Positions 44,653 through 53,291 of a stretch of DNA of 64,000 nucleotides are shown here, one piece after another (the first letter of the stretch is position 1; every line of letters starts with the position of its first letter). Source of the DNA: Chryseobacterium sp. ZHDP1 (lineage in GTDB: Bacteria > Bacteroidota > Bacteroidia > Flavobacteriales > Weeksellaceae); assembly GCF_018603435.1 (NCBI RefSeq), contig NZ_CP075682.1, positions 1,240,001-1,304,000 on the forward strand, in the 5' to 3' direction. A program made the position numbers and the translations under genes. The notes beneath the pieces are model-generated. The model saw only the letters and a program-made list of their open reading frames with translations, was not told the origin of the DNA and did no database searches.

Positions 44653-44949
44653 ATGATGGAGAAAAAATCGTCTCATATCCTTAATGCATCGAGTAATCTT
44701 CTGGGGTTTTCTCTGGTCATTATCACTTCATTAAAGATATCAAAAATCAGCCACAGTACGCATTTGGACGAGTTCGCCGGAGTTGCCTGTCTGTTTTTTG
44801 CCTTCAGCTGCTTTTTTTCTTTTCTGGCTATAAGATCGAAACATGAAAGACGTTCTTTCAGATTTGAAACTATTGCGGATTATTTATTTTTAATCGCTTT
44901 ATTTTGCATTGTTCTGGCTGTAATTATTGTGACAGTGAAAATAATTTAA
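44653..44949 (+). CDS. small three-helix membrane protein, unknown
   Basis: A 98-residue protein with about three membrane helices (residues 12-28, 42-60, 75-97) and a basic loop (R-S-K-H-E-R-R-S-F-R) between helices 2 and 3. TAAATTTG at 44642-44649 is so close to the ATG that transcription may start at about the second ATG (44656), giving a leaderless mRNA. Function unknown; it stands alone. Confidence 0.6.
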   Translation: MMEKKSSHILNASSNLLGFSLVIITSLKISKISHSTHLDEFAGVACLFFAFSCFFSFLAIRSKHERRSFRFETIADYLFLIALFCIVLAVIIVTVKII

Positions 44950-45143
44950 CTTTAAATAAAATAATTAATATTCAATTATATTTAAATTATCATCAATAAT
45001 AAACAGATAAAGCCAAATAATACATATAAATTAAAAATTATTAAAAATTATTAATAATTTATTTAATATTTTAGCTTAAAATTCACAAATAACACGGCAT
45101 ACATTTTGACGATCTTGAAAAAATTCACAAATTTAAAAGGATC

Positions 45144-45941
45144 ATGAAAAAATCATTATTTCAGTCAGTTGGCTTATTCTTATTCTGTGCCCTTTCAGGA
45201 ACAACATTCGCACAAGTAGGCATAAATACGGGTAATCCTCAAGCCACCTTTCATGTAGACGGCGCCAGAGATAATGCAGCCTCGGGAACGCCGACTGCTG
45301 CACAGCAATCTAACGACGTAGCCGTTACTTCATCTGGAAATTTAGGTATCGGAACTGTTGCTCCCACAGAAAAATTAGATATTGTAACAGGTAATGCGAG
45401 AATTCGAAACATCAATTCAAACGTTGGCATTGGAGGAACAGACAGAGTGGTTGTTGCAGATGCAAACGGTGTTTTAAAAACTATAAATTTCAATGCGTAC
45501 TCGTTATTTCACGCAAGGCTAACCGCTAATCAGAACGCCAATTCCTCTATTACAACTTTATTATTCGGTACTCCTCTATCAACTTCCCCTTATTATTCTT
45601 ACAACACTACTACAGGAGTTTTAACATTCAATCAGGCAGGAAATTATCTGGTTACTTTACAGGCAAGCTTTGTTAATGCTCCGGCAGGAACTCAATTGCT
45701 GATTGGAATAAGACCGGTTCCGGATGCTGATTATTTAGGACGAGGCAGTCATTATAATGCAGTGGCAACTTCAGGTTCGGTGGGTGAACTTATGAATTAT
45801 ACAACACTGCTTGTGATTCCAACCGCAGGATATCAGGTTCGTTTTACGGCAGCTCCGAATCAGAACTGTACTGTTTTGGCGACAGAAACGGGAAGTACGG
45901 GAAGCGGAAATGTAACAAGCGTAACAATTCAGAAGATTTAA
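45144..45941 (+). CDS. secreted C1q/TNF-like beta-sandwich protein with QVGIN motif
   Basis: A 265-residue protein with a signal peptide (cleavage near T-T-F-A-Q at 23), then Q-V-G-I-N-T-G-N-P and L-G-I-G-T-V-A-P-T-E-K-L-D-I. This is the head region of many flavobacterial surface proteins. The C-terminal part from about residue 125 (F-H-A-R-L-T-A-N-Q-N, Y-N-T-T-T-G-V-L-T-F-N-Q-A-G-N-Y-L-V) fits a C1q/TNF jelly-roll domain. Probably surface-bound or secreted; role unknown. A perfect terminator follows. Confidence 0.78.
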   Translation: MKKSLFQSVGLFLFCALSGTTFAQVGINTGNPQATFHVDGARDNAASGTPTAAQQSNDVAVTSSGNLGIGTVAPTEKLDIVTGNARIRNINSNVGIGGTDRVVVADANGVLKTINFNAYSLFHARLTANQNANSSITTLLFGTPLSTSPYYSYNTTTGVLTFNQAGNYLVTLQASFVNAPAGTQLLIGIRPVPDADYLGRGSHYNAVATSGSVGELMNYTTLLVIPTAGYQVRFTAAPNQNCTVLATETGSTGSGNVTSVTIQKI

Positions 45942-45959
45942 TCAGCGTCTTAATAAAAA

Positions 45960-45984
45960 AATAAGCCGGAAAATCCGGCTTATT
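45960..45984. terminator. bidirectional intrinsic terminator
   Basis: Perfect 11-bp stem AATAAGCCGGA / TCCGGCTTATT with an AAA loop, between two convergent genes. Confidence 0.88.
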
Positions 45985-45993
45985 ATATTTTAT

Positions 45994-46971
45994 TTAAAAT
46001 TTTCTTTCAATTACGTAATCAAGCATAATCCGCAATGATTTTTTTGCTTCAGAATCGGGAAATTCGTTCAGAATATCAATTGCTTTTTGCTGAAAGTCTT
46101 TCATTACGGTAATCGCATACTCCAAACCTCCGGAACTTTTAACAAAATTAATCAACTCTTTTACGCGTTTCTGATCGTTATTGTAACGTTTAATGGTATT
46201 GAAATAGTATTTGCGGTCTTTCTCGTTTGCTGTTTTCAAAGTATGGATCAGAGGCAGTGTCATTTTCTGCTCTTTGATATCAATTCCTACAGGTTTTCCG
46301 ATGACGTTCGATGTTAAATAATCAAAAAGGTCGTCTTTGATCTGGAAAGCCATTCCGGTATAAGTTCCGAAATCCATCATTTTTTTAGCCAGAACTTCAT
46401 CTGCATTATTCGATAAAACGCCGATTTCGCAACACGCAGCAATTAAAGTCGCTGTTTTCTGACGGATAATTTCATAATATACATCTTCCGTAATATCCAG
46501 TTTTCTGGCTTTTTCCAGCTGAAGAAGTTCACCTTCAGACATTTCGCGGATGGTTCTTGAAATAACACCTAATAAATCGTAGTCTTTATGATCTGTAGAT
46601 AATAAAACAGATTTGGATAAAAGATAATCCCCTACCAAAACAGCAATTTTATTTTTCCACAACGCATTAATTGAAAAGAAATTGCGACGCTTAAAACTTT
46701 CATCCACCACATCATCATGAACCAGAGTTGCGGTGTGAATCAGCTCGATCATGGAAGCTCCACGATATGTTTTTTCGTTGACATCGCCGACTAATTTTGC
46801 ACAAAGAAAGACAAACATCGGACGCATCTGTTTTCCTTTTGTGGTAACAATAAAACGAGTGACTTTATCTAGTAAAGGTACTTTGCTCTGCATGGATTCA
46901 TAAAACTTCTGCTTGAAAAGTTTCATTTCCTCATTGATCGGTCGCTTGATTTCTTCAACGGTGTTCGCCAC
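45994..46971 (-). CDS. polyprenyl (octaprenyl/heptaprenyl) diphosphate synthase
   Basis: A 325-residue trans-isoprenyl diphosphate synthase that builds the isoprenoid side chain of menaquinone from FPP and IPP. The first Asp-rich motif H-D-D-V-V-D-E is near residue 87 and the second K-D-D-L-F-D near residue 215. K-G-K-Q-M-R-P near 45 binds IPP. The start appears to be GTG (46969-46971, G-T-G-GCG-AAC), since no ATG lies at a sensible place in frame and the family N-terminus M-A-N-T-V-E-E-I fits. Cytoplasmic; no operon partner. Confidence 0.92.
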   Translation of the reverse strand: MANTVEEIKRPINEEMKLFKQKFYESMQSKVPLLDKVTRFIVTTKGKQMRPMFVFLCAKLVGDVNEKTYRGASMIELIHTATLVHDDVVDESFKRRNFFSINALWKNKIAVLVGDYLLSKSVLLSTDHKDYDLLGVISRTIREMSEGELLQLEKARKLDITEDVYYEIIRQKTATLIAACCEIGVLSNNADEVLAKKMMDFGTYTGMAFQIKDDLFDYLTSNVIGKPVGIDIKEQKMTLPLIHTLKTANEKDRKYYFNTIKRYNNDQKRVKELINFVKSSGGLEYAITVMKDFQQKAIDILNEFPDSEAKKSLRIMLDYVIERKF

Positions 46972-47040
46972 AATCTTTGAATAAGAGATAAATTATTAAT
47001 TCCCACAAAGATAATTTTTTTCGGGCAATTTTAAGAGAAA

Positions 47041-47919
47041 TTAATCTTTGAGTTTATCTATCGGAATAAAATACAGGCTTTGTTTTCCTCCGCCAATCGG
47101 AGAATGAAATTTTTCCCCCGAAATATAGATTCCTGTTTCATCAACGGCAATTCCTTCAATTTGTCCAATGGATAAAGCGCTTCCGAGATAATAATGTTTA
47201 GGATTTTCTTTAAAAAAAACTCCGGATTCAGCTTCATTAAAAATATCTAAAAAAACTTCTGTTTTCTTGGTATAGCCTATCAAATAAAGCTTTTTATTAA
47301 AATAAGAAGCATCTGTTACAATAAAACCGGTCTTAAAAGTTTCTGTTTTCTGTGCTTTCTGCTTTTCTGAAATTTCAGGATCGATAATGTAATGTGTTGT
47401 TGATTTTGAACCCCATTCTTTTGTAAAGAGATGAATTTTACCATTTAAATAAATCATCGCTTCCGCATCGAAATCTGTTTCGGAATATTTCGGAATAAAT
47501 TCCTGCTGTTCGGGATATTCAAACGAAATTACTTTTACAGAATCGTTATTTAATGTATTATTTTCAAAAGGAACTTTATAAATTTCGAGGTCTTTTCTGG
47601 TTCCGCCGTTGTTTCCGAAATCTCCGATGTAAAAGTTTTTACCGTCGTTTGTAAGTGCTTCCCAATCTTTATTTTTAGCGTTGATTTGTACAGTGCTGAT
47701 AATTTTTCCTGTTTTTTTATCCAGTTCGAAAAGTTCAGGAGAATTTCCGCTGTCATTAAAAGTATACAGTTTTCCGTTGATTAGGCTCAGCCCTGAAGTT
47801 TCTTTCACTTTATCATCCAAATAATTGACTCTGTACTTTCTGATTTTGAACAGATCCGCCTGTTGGGAAAATGAGACTGTTGAAACGGTAATGGCAAATA
47901 TGATGAAAAGCTTTTTCAT
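47041..47919 (-). CDS. exported beta-propeller-like protein
   Basis: A 292-residue protein with a signal peptide (start M-K-K-L-F-I-I-F at 47917-47919, cleavage near V-S-F-S-Q). I prefer this start because the upstream extension is not signal-like. Repeated strand-turn segments such as L-Y-T-F-N-D-S-G, Y-I-G-D-F-G-N-N-G and A-M-I-Y-L-N-G-K suggest a beta-propeller of the SdiA-regulated or phytase-like type, with G-Q-I-E-G-I-A near the end. Substrate unknown. It is 69 bases from the polyprenyl synthase gene, on the same strand. Confidence 0.75.
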   Translation of the reverse strand: MKKLFIIFAITVSTVSFSQQADLFKIRKYRVNYLDDKVKETSGLSLINGKLYTFNDSGNSPELFELDKKTGKIISTVQINAKNKDWEALTNDGKNFYIGDFGNNGGTRKDLEIYKVPFENNTLNNDSVKVISFEYPEQQEFIPKYSETDFDAEAMIYLNGKIHLFTKEWGSKSTTHYIIDPEISEKQKAQKTETFKTGFIVTDASYFNKKLYLIGYTKKTEVFLDIFNEAESGVFFKENPKHYYLGSALSIGQIEGIAVDETGIYISGEKFHSPIGGGKQSLYFIPIDKLKD

Positions 47920-47938
47920 GCGGTAAAAATATTTATTT

Positions 47939-47979
47939 AAACACAAATGACACTAATTTGTTATACTAATTTCACAAAT
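47939..47979. repeat. dispersed intergenic repeat AAACAC(G/A)AAT...TTCACAAAT, copy A
   Basis: About 41 bases resembling the two copies at 56350-56424: AAACACAAATGACAC, then TAATTTCACAAAT. In a 325-base gap (47920-48244) that has no coding frame. Confidence 0.55.
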
Positions 47980-47999
47980 ACTTATATAAAATTTTATAT

Positions 48000-48150
48000 G
48001 CTTTTCGTAGTTTTGAACATAATAAAGTTGAGTAATATTTTTAATACAAAGCTCGCAAAGATTTTTTTTATTACTATTTGTTTTCAAGTTCGCAAAGGCA
48101 TTTCACTTAACTAAGATAACGAAGAAGAGATTGAATTTAAATTTAAGCAA
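48000..48150. other. intergenic sequence without a gene
   Basis: AT-rich, with a stretch near 48085-48110 (GCAAAGGCATTTCACTTA) that matches the one near 51745-51768 (AAGGGCGTTTCACTTA) and, inverted, the one near 40490. This indicates another small dispersed repeat. Confidence 0.45.
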
Positions 48151-48158
48151 ACAAAAAA

Positions 48159-48174
48159 GACGAGCAAGCCCGTC
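48159..48174 (-). terminator. weak intrinsic terminator of the desaturase-family gene
   Basis: GACG/CGTC stem with an extra G-C pair and a 4-base loop, followed by T6 on the minus strand. It lies 71 bases past the stop codon of the desaturase-family gene. Confidence 0.45.
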
Positions 48175-48244
48175 CTAATTTATTGTATTTAAATTCAAAT
48201 ATTGTGAAATCTGTGTCAAAATAGCGTCACCAGTGTTTAGAAAA

Positions 48245-49183
48245 CTAAGCAGATTTCTTCTGAACGTGATCTTTATTTTTATTTTTTCTTGCCCAATAAT
48301 CTTTTTGATATTGTCTCACTGTTTTTCCGGTTCCGTCGTGCCGCCATCCCGGAGAATTAAAAATATAATTAATACGATCTGAAAATTTCAGTCCCGGCTG
48401 TTTAATATCTTTCCATATTTTTCTCCATTCGTATAACAAAACCGTGTCTGGTCTGTCATTCGGCATTTTTGGATAAATACCGTACTTTACAGGAACATTA
48501 GGATCTTCTTTTTCGAAAGTTCCGAAAATTTTGTCCCAGATAATAAGGCACATTCCCATATTTCTGTCAAGATATTTGATGTTACATGCATGATGAACAC
48601 GGTGATGAGAGGGCGTTACCAAGATATATTCCAGAAATCCCATACTTTTTACAGTCTGCGTATGAACCCACGTTCCATAAACCTGACCAATCGCATAAAC
48701 CACCATAATGTGCCACGGATTGAATCCTAAAAAAGCCAGTGGCGAAAAGTACAAATATCTGTATAGAGGCTGTAAAACCGGACTCCTGAAACCTGTGGTC
48801 AAATTGAAATATTCCGAGTTATGGTGCGTAATATGAACCGCCCAGAATGCTCTGGAATGATGATCTACATAATGAAGAACGTAGTACGCAAAATCCGTTA
48901 CCACAAAACAGATCAGCCAATACCAGATCGTAAATTCCCACGTGAAAAATCTATGATTGTAAAAGAAAAACATGACAAACATGGCAAATCCTTTCATTAA
49001 AAGATCCAGCCCGAAGTTCATCAGTGCCAAATAAACACTTGTTGCAACGTCTTTTTTATCATATAATTTAGCCTCGGAAACATGGCTGTAAATCATTTCG
49101 GCTAAAATAACAGCAGCGTGAACAGGAATTGCCCATGAGTAGACACTTTCCAATCCATTTTCATCCATAAAGTAATCCATCAT
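48245..49183 (-). CDS. sterol desaturase / fatty acid hydroxylase family protein
   Basis: A 312-residue membrane di-iron enzyme with three to four helices. The histidine boxes are intact: H-Y-V-D-H-H and H-I-T-H-H near residues 123-145, and H-H-R-V-H-H near 200. The ATG at 49181-49183 is chosen; a GTG codon just upstream would add one residue. It probably hydroxylates or desaturates a lipid (such as a carotenoid or fatty acid), but the substrate cannot be told from sequence. TAACTTTG (minus, 49203-49210) is a likely -7 element. Confidence 0.9.
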   Translation of the reverse strand: MMDYFMDENGLESVYSWAIPVHAAVILAEMIYSHVSEAKLYDKKDVATSVYLALMNFGLDLLMKGFAMFVMFFFYNHRFFTWEFTIWYWLICFVVTDFAYYVLHYVDHHSRAFWAVHITHHNSEYFNLTTGFRSPVLQPLYRYLYFSPLAFLGFNPWHIMVVYAIGQVYGTWVHTQTVKSMGFLEYILVTPSHHRVHHACNIKYLDRNMGMCLIIWDKIFGTFEKEDPNVPVKYGIYPKMPNDRPDTVLLYEWRKIWKDIKQPGLKFSDRINYIFNSPGWRHDGTGKTVRQYQKDYWARKNKNKDHVQKKSA

Positions 49184-49259
49184 CACTTTTAAATTTGTGG
49201 TACAAAGTTAGGATTTTACAAAAACGATAAGAAAAATTTTTGTTTTTTTTAATAAAAAT

Positions 49260-50294
49260 TTAATCCGAAGACTTATTGGCAAGCTGTCCGCAGGCTGCAT
49301 CAATATCTCCGCCACGGCTTTTTCTTACCACACAGACAATTCCGGCATTTTCAAGCTGGCGGATATAATTTTCCTCTGCCTGTTTGTTGCACTGGTCATA
49401 TTTTCCGTCTCCAATGGGATTATACTGGATTAAATTTACTTTCGAAGGAACCTGCTTACAGTATTTAATCAGGGCTTTGATGTCTTCATCTCCGTCGTTA
49501 ATTCCTTTCCATACACAATATTCGAAAGTAATGACAGAGCCTGTTTTTTTATACCAGTACTGAAGAGATTCCATGATTTCCGTTAAAGGAAACTTATCGG
49601 AAAAAGGCATGATCTCATTACGTTTTACTTCGATTGCGGAATGGAGTGATAAAGCTAATTTCACTTTCAGTTCTTCATCAGCAAGCATTTTAATCATCTT
49701 CGGAATTCCGGAAGTTGAAACCGTAATTCTTCTCGGAGACATTCCCAGACCTTCCGGTTGGGTAATTTTCCGGATTGCTTCCACTACATTCTTGTAATTC
49801 ATCATCGGCTCTCCCATTCCCATAAAAACAATGTTGGAAAGCGGTCTGTCGAAGTACATTTTGCTCTGGCTGTCGATTAAAGCAACCTGATCCACGATTT
49901 CAGCAACTTCAAGATTTCTCATTCTTTTGAGTCTTGCGGTTGCGCAGAATTCGCAGTTTAATGAACATCCCACCTGTGAAGAAACGCAGGCTGTCGTTCT
50001 GGTTTCTGTAGGAATAAGAACGGATTCCACCAATAAGCCGTCGTGTAATTTCACTCCGTTTTTAATGGTTCCGTCTGTGCTTTTCTGAAGCTGATCCACA
50101 GAAACAGGATTGATGGTATACTCTTCCGCGATTCTTTCACGAAGAGACTTTGAAAGATTCGTCATTTCATCAATCGAGTGGAGATTTTTACTCCACAACC
50201 AGTCGTACACCTGCTTCGCACGAAACGGTTTTTCCCCCAAAGAAACAAAATATTCTTTGAGCTGGTCCAGTGATAAAGTTCTGATGTCTTTCAT
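49260..50294 (-). CDS. rlmN: 23S rRNA / tRNA adenine-2 methyltransferase RlmN
   Basis: A 344-residue radical SAM enzyme that methylates C2 of A2503 in 23S rRNA and A37 of some tRNAs. The cluster-binding C-S-L-N-C-E-F-C is near residue 110, and V-F-M-G-M-G-E-P-M-M-N near 155. The catalytic C-terminal Cys is in A-A-C-G-Q-L near 336. N-terminal L-P-x-K/R-x-x-Q-x-Y-D-W-like segments (K-P-F-R-A-K-Q-V-Y-D-W-L) are typical. It precedes queA on the opposite side of a nested inverted repeat, same strand. No ancient duplication or Cfr-type change is seen. Confidence 0.96.
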   Translation of the reverse strand: MKDIRTLSLDQLKEYFVSLGEKPFRAKQVYDWLWSKNLHSIDEMTNLSKSLRERIAEEYTINPVSVDQLQKSTDGTIKNGVKLHDGLLVESVLIPTETRTTACVSSQVGCSLNCEFCATARLKRMRNLEVAEIVDQVALIDSQSKMYFDRPLSNIVFMGMGEPMMNYKNVVEAIRKITQPEGLGMSPRRITVSTSGIPKMIKMLADEELKVKLALSLHSAIEVKRNEIMPFSDKFPLTEIMESLQYWYKKTGSVITFEYCVWKGINDGDEDIKALIKYCKQVPSKVNLIQYNPIGDGKYDQCNKQAEENYIRQLENAGIVCVVRKSRGGDIDAACGQLANKSSD

Positions 50295-50300
50295 TATATT

Positions 50301-50380
50301 GTTGGAAGTTAGATGTCAGAAGATGGAAGAAAAATTGGGCGTCGAATTGCAAACTTCCAACACCCAACTTCCAGCTTCTG
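50301..50380. repeat. nested inverted repeats between rlmN and queA
   Basis: GTTGGAAGTT (50301-50310) pairs with AACTTCCAAC (50352-50361). CAGAAGATGGAAG (50317-50329) pairs with CTTCCAGCTTCTG (50368-50380), with one mismatch. The words look like variants of one simple GGAAG repeat in both orientations. The two pairings overlap, so only one can form at a time. Confidence 0.6.
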
Positions 50381-50383
50381 TTC

Positions 50384-51433
50384 TTATAAAATTAACATTG
50401 CGTCTCCGTAAGAGTAGAATTTGTATTTTTCTTTTACGGCTTCTTCGTAAGCGTGCATTACGAAATCTCTTCCTGCAAACGCTGCGATCATCATGATTAA
50501 TGTAGATTTTGGCGTGTGGAAGTTCGTAATCATACAGTTTGCCACTCCGAAATCGTGTGGAGGATAAATAAATTTATTGGTCCATCCGTGGAAAGCAGAG
50601 ATCTTTTTGTTTGAAGAAACAGAAGTTTCCAAAGTTCTCATGGTAGTTGTTCCAACGGCACAAACTCTTCTGTTTGCTTCCACAGCATTGTTGATGATCT
50701 GAGCATTTTTCTCATCGATGAAGATTTCTTCAGATTCCATTTTGTGCTTAGAAAGATCTTCTACTTCAATCGGGTTAAATGTTCCCAAACCAACGTGAAG
50801 CGTAACCTCAGCAAAGTCGATTCCTTTGATTTCCAGTCTCTTCATCAGATGTTTTGAAAAGTGAAGTCCTGCAGTTGGTGCTGCAACCGCTCCTTCTACT
50901 TTTGCATAGATGGTTTGGTATCTTTCCGCATCTTCAGGTTCAACATCTCTTTTGATGTATTTCGGAAGCGGAGTTTCTCCCAATTCCTTTAATTTAGCTC
51001 TGAATTCTTCGTAAGAACCATCGAATAAGAATCTTAAAGTTCTTCCTCTTGAAGTGGTGTTGTCTATAACTTCTGCTACTAAAGATTCATCTTCTGTGAA
51101 GAATAATTTGTTACCAATTCTGATTTTTCTTGCAGGATCTACCAAAACGTCCCAAACGCGGGTTTCCTTATCCAGCTCTCTTAATAAGAAAACTTCAATT
51201 TTAGCTCCCGTTTTTTCTTTATTTCCGTATAAACGTGCAGGAAAAACTTTAGTATTGTTGAAGATAAAAAGATCTCCTTCGTCGAAATAATCAACCACAT
51301 CTTTGAACAGTTTATGCTGAATTGTTTCAGTTTTTCTGTCTAAAACCATTAATCTGGCTTCGTCTCTGTGTTCTGATGGGTGTTCTGCCAATAATTCCGC
51401 AGGAAGATCAAAATTAAAATCTGATGTTTTCAT
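50384..51433 (-). CDS. queA: S-adenosylmethionine:tRNA ribosyltransferase-isomerase QueA
   Basis: A 349-residue enzyme that transfers and isomerises the ribosyl part of SAM onto 7-aminomethyl-7-deazaguanine in tRNA to make epoxyqueuosine. Family motifs: F-D-L-P-x-E-L-L-A-E-H-P near residue 8, [10 protein letters not shown] near 50, [12 protein letters not shown] near 178, F-H-T-P-K-S-T-L near 300. It follows a good promoter (51490-51521). Confidence 0.96.
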   Translation of the reverse strand: MKTSDFNFDLPAELLAEHPSEHRDEARLMVLDRKTETIQHKLFKDVVDYFDEGDLFIFNNTKVFPARLYGNKEKTGAKIEVFLLRELDKETRVWDVLVDPARKIRIGNKLFFTEDESLVAEVIDNTTSRGRTLRFLFDGSYEEFRAKLKELGETPLPKYIKRDVEPEDAERYQTIYAKVEGAVAAPTAGLHFSKHLMKRLEIKGIDFAEVTLHVGLGTFNPIEVEDLSKHKMESEEIFIDEKNAQIINNAVEANRRVCAVGTTTMRTLETSVSSNKKISAFHGWTNKFIYPPHDFGVANCMITNFHTPKSTLIMMIAAFAGRDFVMHAYEEAVKEKYKFYSYGDAMLIL

Positions 51434-51886
51434 TTTTTAAATTACGGTTTAAAAATTTATAGAAATTACATGGTGTAATTTTCGGAGTGCAAATATACGA
51501 CATGAAACACCCCTTTGTCAAGTATTATTTACATAGATGTTAAAGTAACTCTTTGTGTATTTTTTAAATAAACATAACTAACTAATAATCAACAATATAA
51601 TTATTTTATGTTTTGTATTTTTTGAATGAGATGCCTTTGTATTTCTTTAAATTAAAAAGTTTTATTTAAGAATTTTGTTTAGCGTTGCGTTTAAATAATC
51701 GCAAGGATAAACAAAGAATCTATTTTAAATTATTGAAACCAAGATAAACAAGGGCGTTTCACTTATTTTCGAAATACAAAGATTCAAAGTATTTAAATTA
51801 ATTTTAATTGAAATAAAAAACCGTGATTTCCCGATATTTTTTATACCGTAAAAAAGCTATTTTTGAGAACATTAAAAATTTACACT
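51434..51886. other. intergenic region between divergent genes
   Basis: A 453-base gap holding the queA promoter and, further right, AT-rich sequence. It contains the dispersed word AAGGGCGTTTCACTTA near 51750. No coding frame of more than 40 codons looks genuine. Confidence 0.5.
51490..51521 (-). promoter_or_regulatory. queA promoter
   Basis: On the minus strand TTG (51519-51521), 21 bases, then TATATTTG (51490-51497): a strong match to the Bacteroidota consensus, 57 bases upstream of the queA ATG. Confidence 0.85.
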
Positions 51887-52579
51887 ATGAGCAAATATTC
51901 GATTGAATCTTTTGTGAACGAAACGAAAGAAAATCCAATGGAAAGAGATTATTTCGAACTGGAAAAGCCATCTCTTCTGGAGATCAACCTTAATAATCAG
52001 TCTGTCTGGACGAAGGCAGGAAGCATGGTCGGCTACATCGGAAACGTTAATTTCGAAAGGCAGGGAATGCTTTCCGGAGGAATTGGAAACTTATTGAAAA
52101 AAGCGATCAGCGGCGAAGGAGCAAAATTAATGAAAGCCGAAGGAACCGGAAAATTGTACGTTGCGGATTCCGGAAAAAAAGTTCGTATTCTTTATTTAAA
52201 TAATGAATCAGTCTGCGTGAACGGAAACGACGTTTTGGCACATGAACAAAGCATAAAAAGCGATATTACAATGCTAAAAAGTATTGCAGGCGTAATGTCA
52301 GGCGGACTTTTTCAGGTGAAATTATCCGGAACGGGACATATCGCGATTACCACTCACGGCGAACCGTTGACATTATTGGTAACTCCCGATGCTCCGGTTT
52401 TCACAGATCCGAATGCCACCGTTGCGTGGTCGGGAAATCTATCTCCTGAACTGAAAACCAATGTTTCTTTTAAAAGTCTGATAGGAAGAGGAAGCGGTGA
52501 GGAATTTCAGATGAAATTCTCAGGAAATGGATGGGTTCTGATACAGCCTTATGAGGAGGTTTACAGGATTGAGAAGTAA
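51887..52579 (+). CDS. AIM24-family protein
   Basis: A 230-residue beta-sandwich protein of the AIM24/TIGR00266 type, with the usual P-M-E-R-D-Y-F-E-L, G-S-M-V-G-Y-I-G-N-V, G-T-G-K-L-Y-V-A-D and F-S-G-N-G-W-V-L-I-Q-P near the C-terminus. I start at the ATG 51887 (M-S-K-Y-S-I-E-S-F); a longer frame begins with TTG and is not needed. Molecular role is unknown; no signal peptide. Monocistronic. Confidence 0.88.
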   Translation: MSKYSIESFVNETKENPMERDYFELEKPSLLEINLNNQSVWTKAGSMVGYIGNVNFERQGMLSGGIGNLLKKAISGEGAKLMKAEGTGKLYVADSGKKVRILYLNNESVCVNGNDVLAHEQSIKSDITMLKSIAGVMSGGLFQVKLSGTGHIAITTHGEPLTLLVTPDAPVFTDPNATVAWSGNLSPELKTNVSFKSLIGRGSGEEFQMKFSGNGWVLIQPYEEVYRIEK

Positions 52580-52627
52580 TTATTTTTCAAATAAATCTTA
52601 GCAGGGATAGTTTTTATTCCTGCTATT

Positions 52628-53119
52628 TTAATTCAGAAATTCTACAATCTTCTTCCACTCCTCCAGTTTCTTTTCAAAAGAAACCGTATGAAGCGGGCTT
52701 GTGGAAGGCAGTAAAAATACAGGTATTTTATAATTCTTTCCTAAAATTTTCTGCAAATTTTTATACGACTTTCCGCCGTTACAAAAGATTGCCTTAATAT
52801 TCGGATGAACTTCCAGGAGTTCTTCAACCTGGTTGGCTTCTTCATTTTTTATTTCAGAATCCAGACTTCCTTTTCTTTCGCAGGAATCGATAACATCCCA
52901 AAGTGCAATGTTGTGTTTCTTTAAAATATTGATTCTTTCAGCATAATCTTCTGTAAATTCTTCGTTAAGCAATTCAAAGATGATTTTCCAGAATTTGTTT
53001 TGGGGATGACCGTAATACTGTTGTTTTTCTAACGATTTTACACCGGGAATTGATCCCAGAATGATAATTTTAGAATCGTTATCAATGATTGGCGGAAAGG
53101 AAGATATTCTGTTTTGCAT
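52628..53119 (-). CDS. DNA-deoxyinosine glycosylase (uracil-DNA glycosylase family)
   Basis: A 163-residue protein of the uracil-DNA glycosylase superfamily, close to the hypoxanthine-DNA glycosylases. Motif 1 is I-I-L-G-S-I-P-G near residue 25 (G-S-x-P-G), followed by Y-Y-G-H-P-Q-N-K-F-W. Motif 2 is L-L-P-S-T-S-P-L-H near 140. It removes deaminated adenine (deoxyinosine) from DNA. No N-terminal extension; start is the ATG at 53117-53119. Confidence 0.88.
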   Translation of the reverse strand: MQNRISSFPPIIDNDSKIIILGSIPGVKSLEKQQYYGHPQNKFWKIIFELLNEEFTEDYAERINILKKHNIALWDVIDSCERKGSLDSEIKNEEANQVEELLEVHPNIKAIFCNGGKSYKNLQKILGKNYKIPVFLLPSTSPLHTVSFEKKLEEWKKIVEFLN

Positions 53120-53171
53120 GATTCAAATACATATACATTTTGGCTAAAGTCATTATTAATTTTCAAAACAA

Positions 53172-53194
53172 AAAACGGACTAAAAGCCCGTTTT
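53172..53194 (-). terminator. intrinsic terminator of the S9 peptidase gene
   Basis: AAAACGG / CCGTTTT stem extended by two pairs around a mismatch, with an AAA loop, followed by TTTTTTG on the minus strand. Confidence 0.75.
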
Positions 53195-53228
53195 CTGTTG
53201 ATTTTTATATTTGTTTAAACCACCCCGT

Positions 53229-53269
53229 CAAAAATTCTATGAATTTTTGCCACCCCTCCAAAGGAGGGG
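53229..53269. repeat. double hairpin intergenic repeat
   Basis: Two perfect hairpins in tandem: CAAAAATTC-TAT-GAATTTTTG (53229-53249) and CCCCTCC-AAA-GGAGGGG (53253-53269), separated by CCA. It has the look of a mobile palindromic repeat unit frequent in this lineage. Confidence 0.7.
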
Positions 53270-53291
53270 AATTCAGAAGGGAAGATTACAT

